A stretch of 34,228 bases of DNA, taken from positions 492,393-526,620 of the forward strand of contig BFEA01000324.1 of the NCBI GenBank assembly GCA_003427395.1, given 5' to 3'. Under the pieces are notes generated by a model. That model was not told the DNA's origin and ran no database searches. It saw nothing but the letters and a program-made list of their open reading frames with translations. Made by a program: the position numbers and the translations under genes. Of this stretch, positions 1-9,018 are shown in pieces. Numbering within the stretch: position 1 is the stretch's first letter; each line of letters opens with the position of its first letter. The DNA is from Chara braunii (Eukaryota > Streptophyta > Charophyceae > Charales > Characeae).

Positions 1-31
<31 letters not shown>
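1..31. repeat. Poly(A) tract at window edge
   Basis: A run of about 31 adenines opens the window. It may be the tail of a retroposon lying to the left, but the body is outside the window. Confidence 0.8.
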
Positions 32-33
<2 letters not shown>

Positions 34-174
34 ACAGTGGAGGCTCCGGCCTTGTGCAAGATAGACGGACATCTCTACAGACCCCAGTAACCCACAACGG
101 AAAACAGAGGGTCAAAATACCAGAACTGCTAATTTACGGGGAGAAACAGTCTGCGCAGCGTCGATAGAGATACA

Positions 175-299
175 ATGCTTTGTATGCTCAGAAGTCCGTT
201 TTGTACCACAACCTGCACTCTGTCACCCGGCCGTATCATACGGCCGGGTGACAGAGTGCAGGTTGTGGTACAAAACGGACTTCAGAGCATACAAAGCAT
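175..299. repeat. 125-bp near-perfect palindrome
   Basis: Positions 175-236 are the reverse complement of 238-299, with a single central base at 237. Pairing the arms by eye gives 61 matches in 62; the mismatch is position 190 against 284. A transcript would form a very long hairpin with essentially no loop. Partial direct repeats flank it (a CAGAACT...GGGAGAAACAG motif near 120-150 and 301-320). It could be a young fold-back element, a hairpin RNA source, or a fold-back assembly or library artefact. Confidence 0.9.
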
Positions 300-478
300 A
301 CAGAACTCTGGGAGAAACAGGACTGGGGTTCGGACAAGTAGACAGACACAGATCATTTCACAATCATTCTTTTGTTCTATGGGGGGCGCTGGATCCTTTT
401 CCTAGCAGGTGCAGCTCCCCACCAACAGATGGAGCCTTCAACACAGGGCACCCCTTAAGGAGGGGGCACTTATCACAA

Positions 479-481
<3 letters not shown>
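300..481. other. No gene recognised
   Basis: Mixed-composition sequence without a convincing reading frame, between the palindrome and the (TAA)n tract. Confidence 0.5.

Positions 482-540
<59 letters not shown>
482..540. repeat. (TAA)n microsatellite
   Basis: About 19 uninterrupted TAA triplets followed by an A-rich end. A simple-sequence repeat, possibly grown from a retroposon tail. Confidence 0.95.
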
Positions 541-1470
541 TAAAAAAAATCGGCCCTATAAGGTCATGACGAGGGTGTGTTCTGTTCCTCGGAACATGGT
601 GGGGAAAAGAAAGGTTACAAACACTGTCAGAGGGATTACTAGTCACAGCACAGTAGGACCAACCCAGACGCATCTGTTCACCATCCGGATAGATTCAGCT
701 GAAAAACTGTCAGGTGTAAACATGCCCTACAAAAACAAATTGCTCTTCGAATTGGACTCCCAGTCAAATATCCAGTGGAAAAGATGGGTAGCAACTGAAC
801 CCACCTGGCAGCGTCTCCGGGTGCATAGATTTCTAGTACCGCACCTAGATCAGAACTTCATCCTCGTCCCTTCTCCCTAAACTACCCCTCTTCCCACCTC
901 CCCCTATCCTCAAACCATTCCGCCACCCCTCCACTACCTGCAATCCCCCCACCCCTCCACCCCCTATGCCCAGGGAGAAGCGACAAAGATACAGGAAGGC
1001 TGCCAAGAGCAACAACTCCACATCGCCTGGCGGAATCAAGGGACTAGAAGCAGACAGACGAGGCAAGCCTAACGCAGTGGAACCACAAAAAGACAAGGCA
1101 GAGGGCGAGGAGCCGTGACGGGCCAAGGTACTCAGCAAAAGGAGATAAGAATAGTGTGCCGGATTAGCCACGAGTTCAATGAGTGGGGGAGGAAGAAAGG
1201 GAGGACAGCCAGCCAGCCTAGCTGCTCAGGACACCAAGCACAGAAGCCAGAACCGGGAACCAGTGGCAACAAAGGTCCTTCCGACAGGGGAAAACAGAAA
1301 GAATGACTTTTGCAAATAACCCTGCCTGGTGCCCTTTCATCTAAGCTACGGATTCAGCAAGCTCGGTCACCCTCTTTGGGTTAGCAAAGTAGACCAGCAT
1401 TTCTAATTTTTTTGGCTTCACTTTTTCTTTCCTTTTTTCCCCTAACGAAGAGAGAAGGGCCCAAGGCTTG
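541..1470. other. 930 bp without recognisable gene
   Basis: Frames here are short and resemble no family. A C-rich patch (about 870-970) and a T-rich patch (about 1405-1440) are visible. I see no TATA box or upstream element placed to drive the U6-like sequence that follows. Confidence 0.5.
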
Positions 1471-1638
1471 AATTTTCCTTTGGGACATCCATTAAATTGG
1501 AATGATACGGAGAAGATAGCATGGCCCCTACACAAGGATGACACATAAATTCTGCTCCAGGTGATCACTGTGTACTCAGTGAAAAAAAAAAAAAAAAAAA
1601 AAAGGATGACGCATAAATTGAGAAATGGCCCAAGGTTT
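1471..1638 (+). pseudogene. U6 snRNA pseudogene, interrupted
   Basis: U6 is the catalytic-core small nuclear RNA of the spliceosome. Positions about 1473-1551 follow plant U6 from the 5' hairpin (ccttt-gggacatcc) through the GATACGGAGAAGAT region (ACAGAGA box with one change) and GCATGGCCCCT to AAGGATGACACATAAATT. After an insertion the 3' part resumes at 1602 with GACGCATAAATTGAGAAATGG. No plant upstream element or TATA box lies at the expected distance and no T-run terminator follows, so it is a pseudogene, not a working pol III gene. It is flanked by a 13-bp direct repeat (1458-1470 and 1627-1639, GGCCCAAGGYTTG). This looks like a target-site duplication but also overlaps the natural 3' end of U6. 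Confidence 0.85.
1552..1603 (+). mobile_element. Minimal poly(A) retroposon inside U6
   Basis: A body of about 30 bp (1552-1581, beginning CTGCTCCAGG) followed by about 22 adenines interrupts the U6 pseudogene. The U6 segment AAGGATGACRCATAAATT is present on both sides (1534-1551 and 1602-1619, 17 of 18 identical), as expected of a target-site duplication. The body is too short to assign; it may be the last bases of a LINE, SINE or cellular RNA. Confidence 0.85.
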
Positions 1639-1748
1639 GGCTGGCATAGCTGTCACCTTAGTACAGACTTATCGAGGTACCAAAACGGGCTCCAGGTACT
1701 GGTCCACGGTCCAAAGTAGTGTGGCTGGCGTAGCTGTGACCCGAGTAC
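1639..1748. repeat. Short direct repeat, 84-bp spacing
   Basis: A 26-bp segment starting GGCTGGCRTAGCTGTSACC occurs at 1639-1664 and 1723-1748 with a few substitutions. It starts right after the U6 pseudogene. Function unknown. Confidence 0.6.
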
Positions 1749-1804
1749 TGGCTAAGATTCTACAGAGGAACGGAGGATCTTCAGCTTTGTGTCTCATAAT
1801 ACAA

Positions 1805-1980
1805 CTGGCCTACGTGGCCCAGTGGTTAGGGCACCGGTTGGAAATGTGCAAAACCCTGCATCCATGCGCATGGACACTGGCGGACGTTTACATAACGTAT
1901 ACCCATCTGCAACCCCCCCTGGGCTGACGCAGGCTTGCGCACCACCCAGGAGCAGCCCAGGCTTGCGCACCACCCAGGGG
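1805..1980 (+). repeat. Possible tRNA-derived SINE fragment with 28-bp tandem repeat
   Basis: TGGCCCAGTGG near 1815 matches the pol III A-box pattern and is followed by TTAGGGCACC, as in tRNA-related SINEs. I could not find a B box at normal spacing. Downstream, CAGGCTTGCGCACCACCCAG is repeated at 1930-1950 and 1958-1978. SINE identity is weak; the tandem repeat is direct observation. Confidence 0.35.
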
Positions 1981-2834
1981 TCTTCGTCCATGGTTGTTGT
2001 ATGTTCGGTTTGGGCTGTGGGACGTTTGCCTGATGCTGTTGGTTCTAGTGGTTCTTTGCATGCTTGCATAATTGGTTAAAGTGGGTGTGATTTTTCATTT
2101 GCCTTCCAGACCGATATTGCGCATAAATCGTTCAGTTTCTACAGTAGCTCAGTAGGTTCGATAGTAGATTGCATGGATGAGGTCGTGTGTAGGGATGCAG
2201 GACCAACAGACCTGCACACCACTCATAGCATCAGGAAAGGTTGATGACATTGAGACTTAGTACAGACTGTGGTCGATGTTGGTAGGTTTCTTGAGGCAAG
2301 ATTAGCGTAGGGAGACCCGTTGCTAGTAGCTGGAGATGTGGGGGCGTCAGCCACTAGGCACGGGAGGGGTTAGGATGAGGGCTTGTGACGCCCAACCTCA
2401 CGCCCGACGCGACTTCCTGATCGGAGTGGGATGTGGGCCTGGAAGTGCGAAAGGGGTGTGCCAAGGATTTTTGGGGAAAGTGGGGGTGGAGTCCCAGGTC
2501 GGAACTGAGATCTCCTGTGGCAAGGTTTCAGGGGCATAGGTGCAATAAGACTAGGGGCGGGTTACCTCCGGTCTGATGGCGGTCGATTGTCGTGCAGCCA
2601 TAAGGCAGATGGCGTGCGTGGGGCACCAAGGGCCGTCCGATCCGTCTGTTTTGGTGACGGCGGTTCGGGACAGGCCCGTTCGTGAGGGTTGTGATTCCTA
2701 TGAGTCGGACCTTCGAGTGCAGACACATGGCGCCTGTCGCCGCGTGTTATGGTTAGGCTCCGTAGTTCCAGGGGTTCGGCGGTGTCCGTGTCGTCTGCAG
2801 TTTCTGCACGGCGTGCGGGGCCAATACGGGGCGA
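1981..2834. other. 850 bp without recognisable gene
   Basis: GC-rich sequence to the left of the LTR. The part at 2237-2281 resembles 21243-21290 beyond the right LTR. No coding family was recognised. Confidence 0.5.
2237..2281 (+). repeat. Flank repeat shared with the right side of the LTR element
   Basis: GTTGATGACATTGAGACTTA and the bases after it closely match 21243-21290 and, in shorter form, about 21328-21355. Copies of one sequence therefore lie outside both LTRs. Confidence 0.6.
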
Positions 2835-4808
2835 TGGAATTCCACGGTATCACCATGAGTTGGTGGTACGGGAGGAGGAGACGGAAGAGAGGGAAATTGG
2901 TAGTGATAACGACGAAGCCGGGGGATATGAAGTATTGCATGTTATGCGTAGTGGGGTAATCGAGCCACCTTGGATCACTGGTTACGGCACAGGGAAACTC
3001 CCTGGGGCACAATCGGTTCTCGGTTAGGCAGGGAAATTCGGGGCGTCTCTGCCTAAGATATTCTCTTACCCAAGGTTCGGAGTACTCTGAGTTCTCTGTG
3101 TACGTCATCTTGTCATCGCGGTGTAGTGGAAGTCTTCCGCACGTATCTAAGGGGATTTCCCGATATGGTATCGGAAATTCCTACCAGCGTAGGTGCGCGA
3201 AAGAAGGAAAATTTCCCCGCCTACCGGAGGTGCCAGGTTCGTTAATGATCGCTAATTGCCGCGCGTGGATACGTGTGGGCTGCGCAGATCAGATCGCGCT
3301 TACACGTATCCCCGCGGGGTGTTCGTTTGTACCCGAGAAAGGTGAGAGTTTAATTCTTCATGCAAAATCGCCACGTGTCATGGACGGCTACCCAATCATC
3401 TAATCACTCAGTAATCCCACAACAGTCATTTCCGAGCATGCAAGGTGTCATCACACATCAGACATCTCAGCAACATCAGAACTCCCTATTACAGCGGGTC
3501 AAGGTGACAACAATGATGAGGACTAGGCAAAAACGACAACATATCATTTATTCATCGCAACGCAACATCTAGGCAATCAAACACTCAGTAGGAAGGATTA
3601 TAGCTAATTACAGGTGGACATAGGCCGAAGCCGAGACAAAATGCCGAGAACAACAAAAAAAAGGGCGAATCACCCGAAGCCGAGATCAAAGTTTATATAC
3701 ACAAGATCGGAAGAAAAGATAAAGAAAATTGCAAATCCACGTCCATCAACCTCAGCTCTCTCCCTCCCTCTCTCTCTCCGATGCGGACAGTCCGTCGTCA
3801 CGCACCAACCTACGAAGTCATCACCCCGCTTAGTCCTCCTGCACCCGTCAGGTTCGCCCGCGCTCTATAGTCCGTAGTAGCCCCACGCGTCAACCCCACG
3901 CATTCGGCACCAGCTCGTCAGGTCGCCCGACTCCCACTTCAACTCACCTCTTACTTCGCTCGTGAGCCGACCCTCACTGATCGCGCTACCCCGAGCTTCC
4001 AACAACTGGTTAAGAGAGATATCTAATCGCGCAGCCGGAATTTATAGCATGCATGCATGCGCGAAGAACACGGAATTGCAAGGGCTTAGAAAGGAGATTA
4101 GGAGAGGGAGCGCCTACGTTCTGCATGGCCAGACCGCGGCGTGGGGGACGTAGCCACTCTCCGCGCATCGATCCGAGCATGCAGGTCGCGGGCTAACTAG
4201 GCACAGCAAAAGGGAAAGAGGGAGCGGAAAAGACGAAGCTCAAGAAGAAAGATACAGTTACAATGGCGCCCGCCCAAAATTATAGTTACTTGCAAGATTA
4301 AGGGCGCCACTAATCAGAGCTTCTTTGCAGCCGCAAAAAGAAGCGCGCAAGCACAAGCAGCGCGCGGCAAAAGAAATCCCCAATTCCAAAATTCCTAAAC
4401 TTATTGCAAAAGGAACTTTTAATAAAACGCAAATCCCGAAAAGAAAGTCTGAAATTCTAAGAGTCATCGGGGCTCGACAAGATTGAAAAGGAAAATTCGA
4501 AAAGAACGAAGCAAAATTCCCGCGCGATCTCCGCGCTTAAAATCCGACAGCCCGAGCAAAAAAGAGACGACGTCAACCATTATTACTTGTGCGCTCATCG
4601 GCGTGACACTCAACCGATCATCCCAGGACTTGCCCAGCCTTGAACCCAACCATCCGAAAAGAAGCGACGTAAAAAGACGAAAAAGTAAGGTCACTGATAC
4701 AACTTCCCCTCAATCTTGATCTCCCGTAATTGGCCCATCCTTCCCATCTTAGGACCCCTCATTGTCATCGCGCAGAAAATTGCGCAGAACAAAAATTGGT
4801 TCATCACA
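2835..4808 (-). repeat. 3' LTR of the Ty3/Gypsy element (left copy)
   Basis: It matches 19229-21204 over its whole length. A hand count over about 228 aligned bases gave about 15 differences, so roughly 93 percent identity, mostly transitions. On the minus strand it starts TGTGATGAACC and ends GGAATTCCA. Frames inside it are not genes. A TATATAAA-like sequence lies at 3692-3699 on the minus strand. Confidence 0.88.
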
Positions 4809-5517
4809 TATGTGACGCCCAGGGGGTTCCAATCTTAAGCAAGCTCCTGCTTGCTTGTCATTATGACACATGTCGATCTCTCTAATCGATCGACACGCGG
4901 AGCTTTCTACGTTGCCACCAACCGTGCGAAGGAGTGTGGAAGTCATCCAGGGTGGCAAACGTGACTCTCTCCTAAACATTCCTCAGGAAGGGCTCTCGTC
5001 AATCCTAAGAGGGGATTATTCGCGCCAATCAGCCGTGCATCAATGACCGACGGCGAGAGGAAAGGGAAGACGATACACGGGGGCATGGCGAGGGGGTGGG
5101 CTAGTCGGGAGGGGGGGTAGAAAGCGTTCTAATCCCGCGACTGTCACCGGAAGCTCATGATATCGGATGATCCGATGAAAGTGAGCGAATCGATTACCAC
5201 TATGAGGAAGGGATGCGAGATAGTCGGGGTAGAGGGTGGTGAAAGTTCGAAAGAGTGTCGTGCGGAAGTGATCGTGGTTTTCGCATGTGGGGATAGTCCC
5301 CGTGATCATGCAGTAAACCTCGACGATATTGTGGCCTCGCCACGTGGCGCTGAAGAGAAGGGCGTGGAGACAGAAGACAGGGGTGGCACATCGGGTAGAG
5401 GGATGGGGATGAACCGTGACAGCAAGACGGGTGGCGTAGAAAAAGCGGAAGGTGTCGATCGGAAAGGGATTGTGGGGGAAGGTGATGCGGGTGGTGATCT
5501 AGCGGAGGGTGAGGTGG
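4809..5517 (-). other. 3' untranslated part of the Ty3/Gypsy element
   Basis: This lies between the last 3' ORF and the 3' LTR. It holds a small palindrome at about 4837-4857 (AAGCAAGCTCCTGCTTGCTT). A typical polypurine tract directly next to the LTR is not evident. A 126-codon plus-strand frame (5157-5537) resembles nothing and is probably chance. Confidence 0.5.
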
Positions 5518-6434
5518 TCAAGGGGACGACGGGATAAGGACCGGGGACGAAGCCCGATGCCCCGCATCGGTACGAGCTTGCACTGGTGGACGGGCGGAGG
5601 TGGAGGGGGAGGGGAATCGGCTTCGTCGACGTCGGGCCGGTGCGCTCGAAGTCTCGCCAGCAAGGTTCCCATCGTCGTTCTTGGGTGGCGCGGGATCCTT
5701 GGTCGGGTCGTTCGGGATCGGCAAATCCACACCACTTGCGAACTCCAGCGACTGCTTCCCGGCTGCGATCTCCTCTCTCCTTCGTGCCGCCTCGGGATCC
5801 TCCTCCTCAGTCTCTGCGCATTCCGCCTCTTCACCCAAAGTCTCCCACTCAGATTCCTCCTCTTCCTCTAACTGACCCTCTTCTTCTTCTTCTTCTTCTT
5901 CTTCTTCTTCTTCTTCTTCTCCACCGACTCTTCCTCGCTGTATTCACTGTAACTCCCTGCTTCTTCCGAGGTTTCCTCTTCTTCCTCCTCGTCGCCTTCC
6001 TCTACGCCCTCTTCTTTTTCCTCCTCTAGCGTTAGCCCTTCGTCTTCGGAGGCCGTTCGAGGCTGAAAGAAGGCTGGGTCGATTATCTTCTGCGGGTCCA
6101 GGTATTCTCGTTGCGATGGCGGGTTGCTGTTACCTCCCTGCTCCTCGAGGCAGGCCGACCACTGTAGATAGGGACTCAGAGTTCGTGAAAGGACGTTCGG
6201 GACAGGGTTCTCATCACACTGCGAAACGATATTGAGAGGGAGGTCGTCGACCAGCTTCGCGAGAGGAATCGTGAGCTCCTGTACGATCAGCTGTCGAAGG
6301 TCGGGCCGCACCGAGCCGGATAGAAATCCGAGAAGGTCTCCTTCCACCTCCGTCCTCCAAGCTATGGTGATCAACAGCTCCACGTATTCGGTCCAAGCAC
6401 GGTGTTCAATGTCCCTTGTCCACGTCAGCTCCAA
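5518..6434 (-). pseudogene. Extra 3' ORF of the retroelement, acidic tail, frame broken at GAA repeat
   Basis: The open frame from 6434 starts MELTWTRDIEHRAWTEYVEL and becomes very rich in Glu (EEEKEEGVEEGDEEEEEE). At the (TTC)n/(GAA)n microsatellite (about 5879-5921) this frame reads a lysine run and stops at 5868. The neighbouring frame continues as more acidic protein (GEEAECAETEEEDPEAARRR) to a stop at 5518. The simplest reading is one acidic protein broken by a length change near the triplet repeat. No known domain was recognised. Some Ty3/Gypsy elements carry an extra ORF after integrase, so the position is not unprecedented. Confidence 0.55.
5879..5921. repeat. (TTC)n / (GAA)n microsatellite
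   Basis: About 14 TTC triplets in the coding region of the 3' ORF. They read as Lys or Glu runs on the minus strand depending on frame. Confidence 0.9.
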
Positions 6435-6605
6435 CCAGACACACGGAAAGATCGACGAAGTGCTCGCACCACAGTTCCCACTATTTTAGATCGAGGAGGG
6501 GAACAGCGAGTGGTTCCAGACGAGAGGAAAGGCGGGGGCAAAGGTCAGACTGCCAAAAGGTAGGGAAGAGTGCTGGGAGAGCAAAGGTAGAGAGCAGGGA
6601 GCGGT

Positions 6606-7088
6606 TCATTGAGGATGCTGGAAGGTAACAAACTCCGAAAGCACCACCACCGGTTCATGCCGAGACGTTCGGAGCCCTCTGACGTCAATGCTGTCCGTGG
6701 GGACAAGATTGTCGTCGCGGCGCGTAAGCCACTGATTCCACTCCGTTGCCAGCTGCTGGCCCCACTCCCTTAGCGATGTCTGAATGGCCGTGTGTCGTAG
6801 AGGGTCGATCGCGCTAAGATCACCGCTGAAGATGAGGACGGTAGACACGTGGCTAACCCCCATTGCTGACAACCGTCGAACCGCCGTCGCCTCTGGCAAC
6901 ACGATCGCTTGACAATGGCCCGTGAATCGGAACTCCGCCGCCACGTACACTCCCGTGGTACAGAAGAACTGCGCAAGCCCTAGAAGATCCAGACTGAATC
7001 GCGGGTGATGGACTTGCCGAATTGTCAAAATGTCACCACGTGGCGCCAACATGTGATCGCTGAGAGCCTGCTCAGTGAGAAAACTCAT
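6606..7088 (-). CDS. Extra ORF downstream of integrase, function unknown
   Basis: A 160-residue frame starts MSFLTEQALSDHMLAPRGDI. It lies 3' of the integrase C-terminus, separated by about 180 nt. The sequence is globular-looking, with one moderately hydrophobic stretch (LDLLGLAQFFCTTGVYVAAE) but no clear signal peptide or membrane anchor. It may be the N-terminal half of the acidic ORF at 5518-6434: the 170 nt between them contains stops in the relevant frames and may be an intron or a decayed coding stretch. I do not recognise the family. Confidence 0.5.
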   Translation of the reverse strand: MSFLTEQALSDHMLAPRGDILTIRQVHHPRFSLDLLGLAQFFCTTGVYVAAEFRFTGHCQAIVLPEATAVRRLSAMGVSHVSTVLIFSGDLSAIDPLRHTAIQTSLREWGQQLATEWNQWLTRRDDNLVPTDSIDVRGLRTSRHEPVVVLSEFVTFQHPQ

Positions 7089-7267
7089 GGTAATAGCGAT
7101 GGCGATGGGGATGAGGTATGAGAAGGGGCGATAGATGCAGGAGGGGCAGAGAGCGGTAAAGAGTCATCGTCCTCCTCTGTAGCGACGGAGGAAGCAGACA
7201 CAGCTGGAGATGGAGAGGAAGGGAGAAGACGTAGGTAGGACACGTGGCAGACGATCGGTCGAGCCGA

Positions 7268-7582
7268 TCAGCTTCCCGAGACCTCCGGCACGAGGCGCAC
7301 GATGTTCACCCCGTTCGGGCCGAGTTCGATCACAGGAAACCGCCCGAAGAATCGTGGCGCTATCTTCCCTTGGGGAGCACATTTCCTCACCTGCACCAGG
7401 TCCCCTAATTTATACTGGGGCCGCGGTCCTGCGTTCCCATTTCGGGCCTTGTAGCTACGAACCTGTCGGTCGTGGGCCAACTCAGTCATTTTCTGGCGCT
7501 TTCGAGCTAGTCGGGGAAGCGACCGTTCCTTCAACTCCATGTTCCGCTTGGCCTTGTCCCGAACCGTGGCTCTCATGGGCCG
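7268..7582 (-). pseudogene. Integrase C-terminal (GPY/F-like) domain
   Basis: The frame continues directly from the integrase core after an in-frame TGA at 7583-7585. It reads a basic linker (KRNMELKERSLPRLARKRQK) and then YKLGDLVQVRK...PRFFGRFPVIELGPNGVNIV. This is the small beta-barrel-like C-terminal module of Ty3/Gypsy integrases. It ends VPEVSGS with no chromodomain, so the element is not an obvious chromovirus. Confidence 0.75.
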
Positions 7583-8083
7583 TCAGTTCAATGAAGATTC
7601 ATCGGGGAGGCTCGGTATCGAGACATAAGCTACGCTATTGGTCCGTAATTGGAAGGGGCTAAGGCCCGTCGATTCGTGAGGCGTTCCCCGATGGACCACC
7701 AGGATGTGATCTACGATATCGGGCCAGGGCCTCGGATCCCGTGCCGCGATGTTTCGTCGCAACGCTGTCTTTATCACCCGATTTGTGTTTTCTACTAGGC
7801 CATTAGATTGTGACATGTGGGGCGCAGTGTTTCGAATAGCGACGCCGTGTACGACCAGATTCCTTAAAACTTCCCCTCTGAATTTTACCCCATTGTCAGT
7901 CAAGATTTCCTCTGTGTCCTGGTGCATCCCTAAAAACCGGTTGACATATCGCGCAATTTCAGCCGCCTATCGTGTACGACACGGATAGGCCTCAATCCAT
8001 TTTGAAAAGTGGTCTACGAATACCAGTAGGATTGAATACTCGCAGCTCTCAGGTCCAGGGGGCACCACAATATTGGTACACTA
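7583..8083 (-). pseudogene. Integrase catalytic core (DDE), decayed
   Basis: Integrase joins retroelement cDNA to host DNA. The minus strand shows LLVFVDHFSKWIEAYP, then ILTDNGVKF and GLVENTNRVIK. The second Asp and the Glu are 34 residues apart, the D35E spacing. The first catalytic Asp, expected in a DIVGPL-like motif, appears as Asn (TNIVVPPGP). There is an in-frame TAG at 7967-7969 and a TGA at 7583-7585. The upstream edge is cut by a fold-back element at 8084, just before the first catalytic residue. Confidence 0.85.
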
Positions 8084-8274
8084 GCGGTTGATGGAAGACC
8101 AAAAATTCGGGGATTTTCGCCGCGTCGCTACAAGCAATGTTGTCAAAACTTTTGCGAACAAACTATGCAGGGTCATAATACAAACATCAAAAAAACAATC
8201 AGGCAAAAAATAACCGAAAAAATCAGTGAAACATTCGTCAAAATTCGCCGAATTTTGGGCCTTCCATTAACCGC
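8084..8274. mobile_element. 191-bp fold-back (MITE-like) element inside integrase
   Basis: The ends are inverted repeats of about 35 bp: left GCGGTTGATGGAAGACCAAA, right (reverse complement) GCGGTTAATGGAAGGCCCAA. The AT-rich middle has no frame. The coding sequence resumes on each side (…VEQPFQRVE on one side, TNIVVPPGP on the other), so it is a separate insertion. No clear target-site duplication was seen, so the superfamily is unassigned. Confidence 0.75.
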
Positions 8275-8940
8275 CTCTCGACCCTCTGAAATGGCTGTTC
8301 AACTACCGTCGGTACTATCGATCTTGGCGGCTGGATCGGCGCCTTGTCAGCGGCGCAGACCTGACAGTTCGCAACGATGAATTTCACATCATCGCGAATA
8401 TTGGACCAATATCATTCATTCTTATCGATTGCCGCTTCCGTGATTAGGACGGCAAAATGGGCTACAGTTTCTTCGTGCACTGTCTTAACCCAGTCATACC
8501 TCATGAACGGGTGCGGTACTACCATCCAAATCCCACTACCATCCGTCTTTCGTTTTTCTATTCGACTCTCGTTCCAGCAATAATCCCTAGCCCTTTCATT
8601 GGCCCTCCTCCTGTCTTCCTTAGTAAAGTCCTGGAGGGGGTTACCCACTAAGGTGGCAATTAGCGCTATGTCCGTCCAGACTTCGGCCCTTCTAAACTTT
8701 CGGGTTTTCTCTAACCCTTCTGACATAGCGTCGAGAAACCGAGCCTCAGTCGGTATCTTACCAATCCGACACAAGGGACACAACCAAGGCTTATTGCCTT
8801 TTCCGTACTGGATGCACGAGTCATGGGCTCGTTTGACACACTGTCGACAATCTATCCATTCTACATACCCTTCGTCACTAGGACGCATAGAAATCGAGTA
8901 GACGCGCGAGATTGCTTCGCAAAATTAACAAAATTTGCCG
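8275..8940 (-). pseudogene. PHD-like finger plus integrase HHCC zinc domain
   Basis: From about 8888 the frame reads YVEWIDCRQCVKRAHDSC...WLCPLC. The spacing C14-x2-C17-x4-H22-x2-C25-x11-C37-x2-C40 matches the second half of a PHD finger (C4HC3); the first Cys pair is not seen upstream. About 95 residues further on is the integrase N-terminal zinc motif: VHEETVAHF...YWSNIRDDVKFIVANCQVC, with an in-frame TGA at 8412-8414. The two modules are distinct, so this pol has an additional zinc finger between RNase H and integrase. A PHD finger would suggest chromatin binding; that is inference. Confidence 0.65.
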
Positions 8941-9018
8941 GGTAGGGAAAGGAGAGACGAGGATGAAAGGGGGGAGAGAGGCGTTGCCAGATTACCTCCG
9001 TCACCCATTGCCAATTGC

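Noticed and set aside
1473-1638. Functional U6 gene
   Set aside because: No upstream element, TATA box or T-run terminator, and the RNA is interrupted by an insertion.
2145-2165. TAGCTCAGTAGGTTCGATAG resembling tRNA A and B boxes
   Set aside because: Both boxes would overlap; no second box at proper distance and no cloverleaf.
2698-3108. Minus-strand frame at the LTR edge, also seen in shorter form at 19236-19502
   Set aside because: Inside the LTR; conservation is explained by the LTR duplication.
5157-5537. 126-codon plus-strand frame
   Set aside because: Lies opposite the retroelement 3' region, with biased Gly/Glu composition from GC-rich DNA and no homologue recognised.
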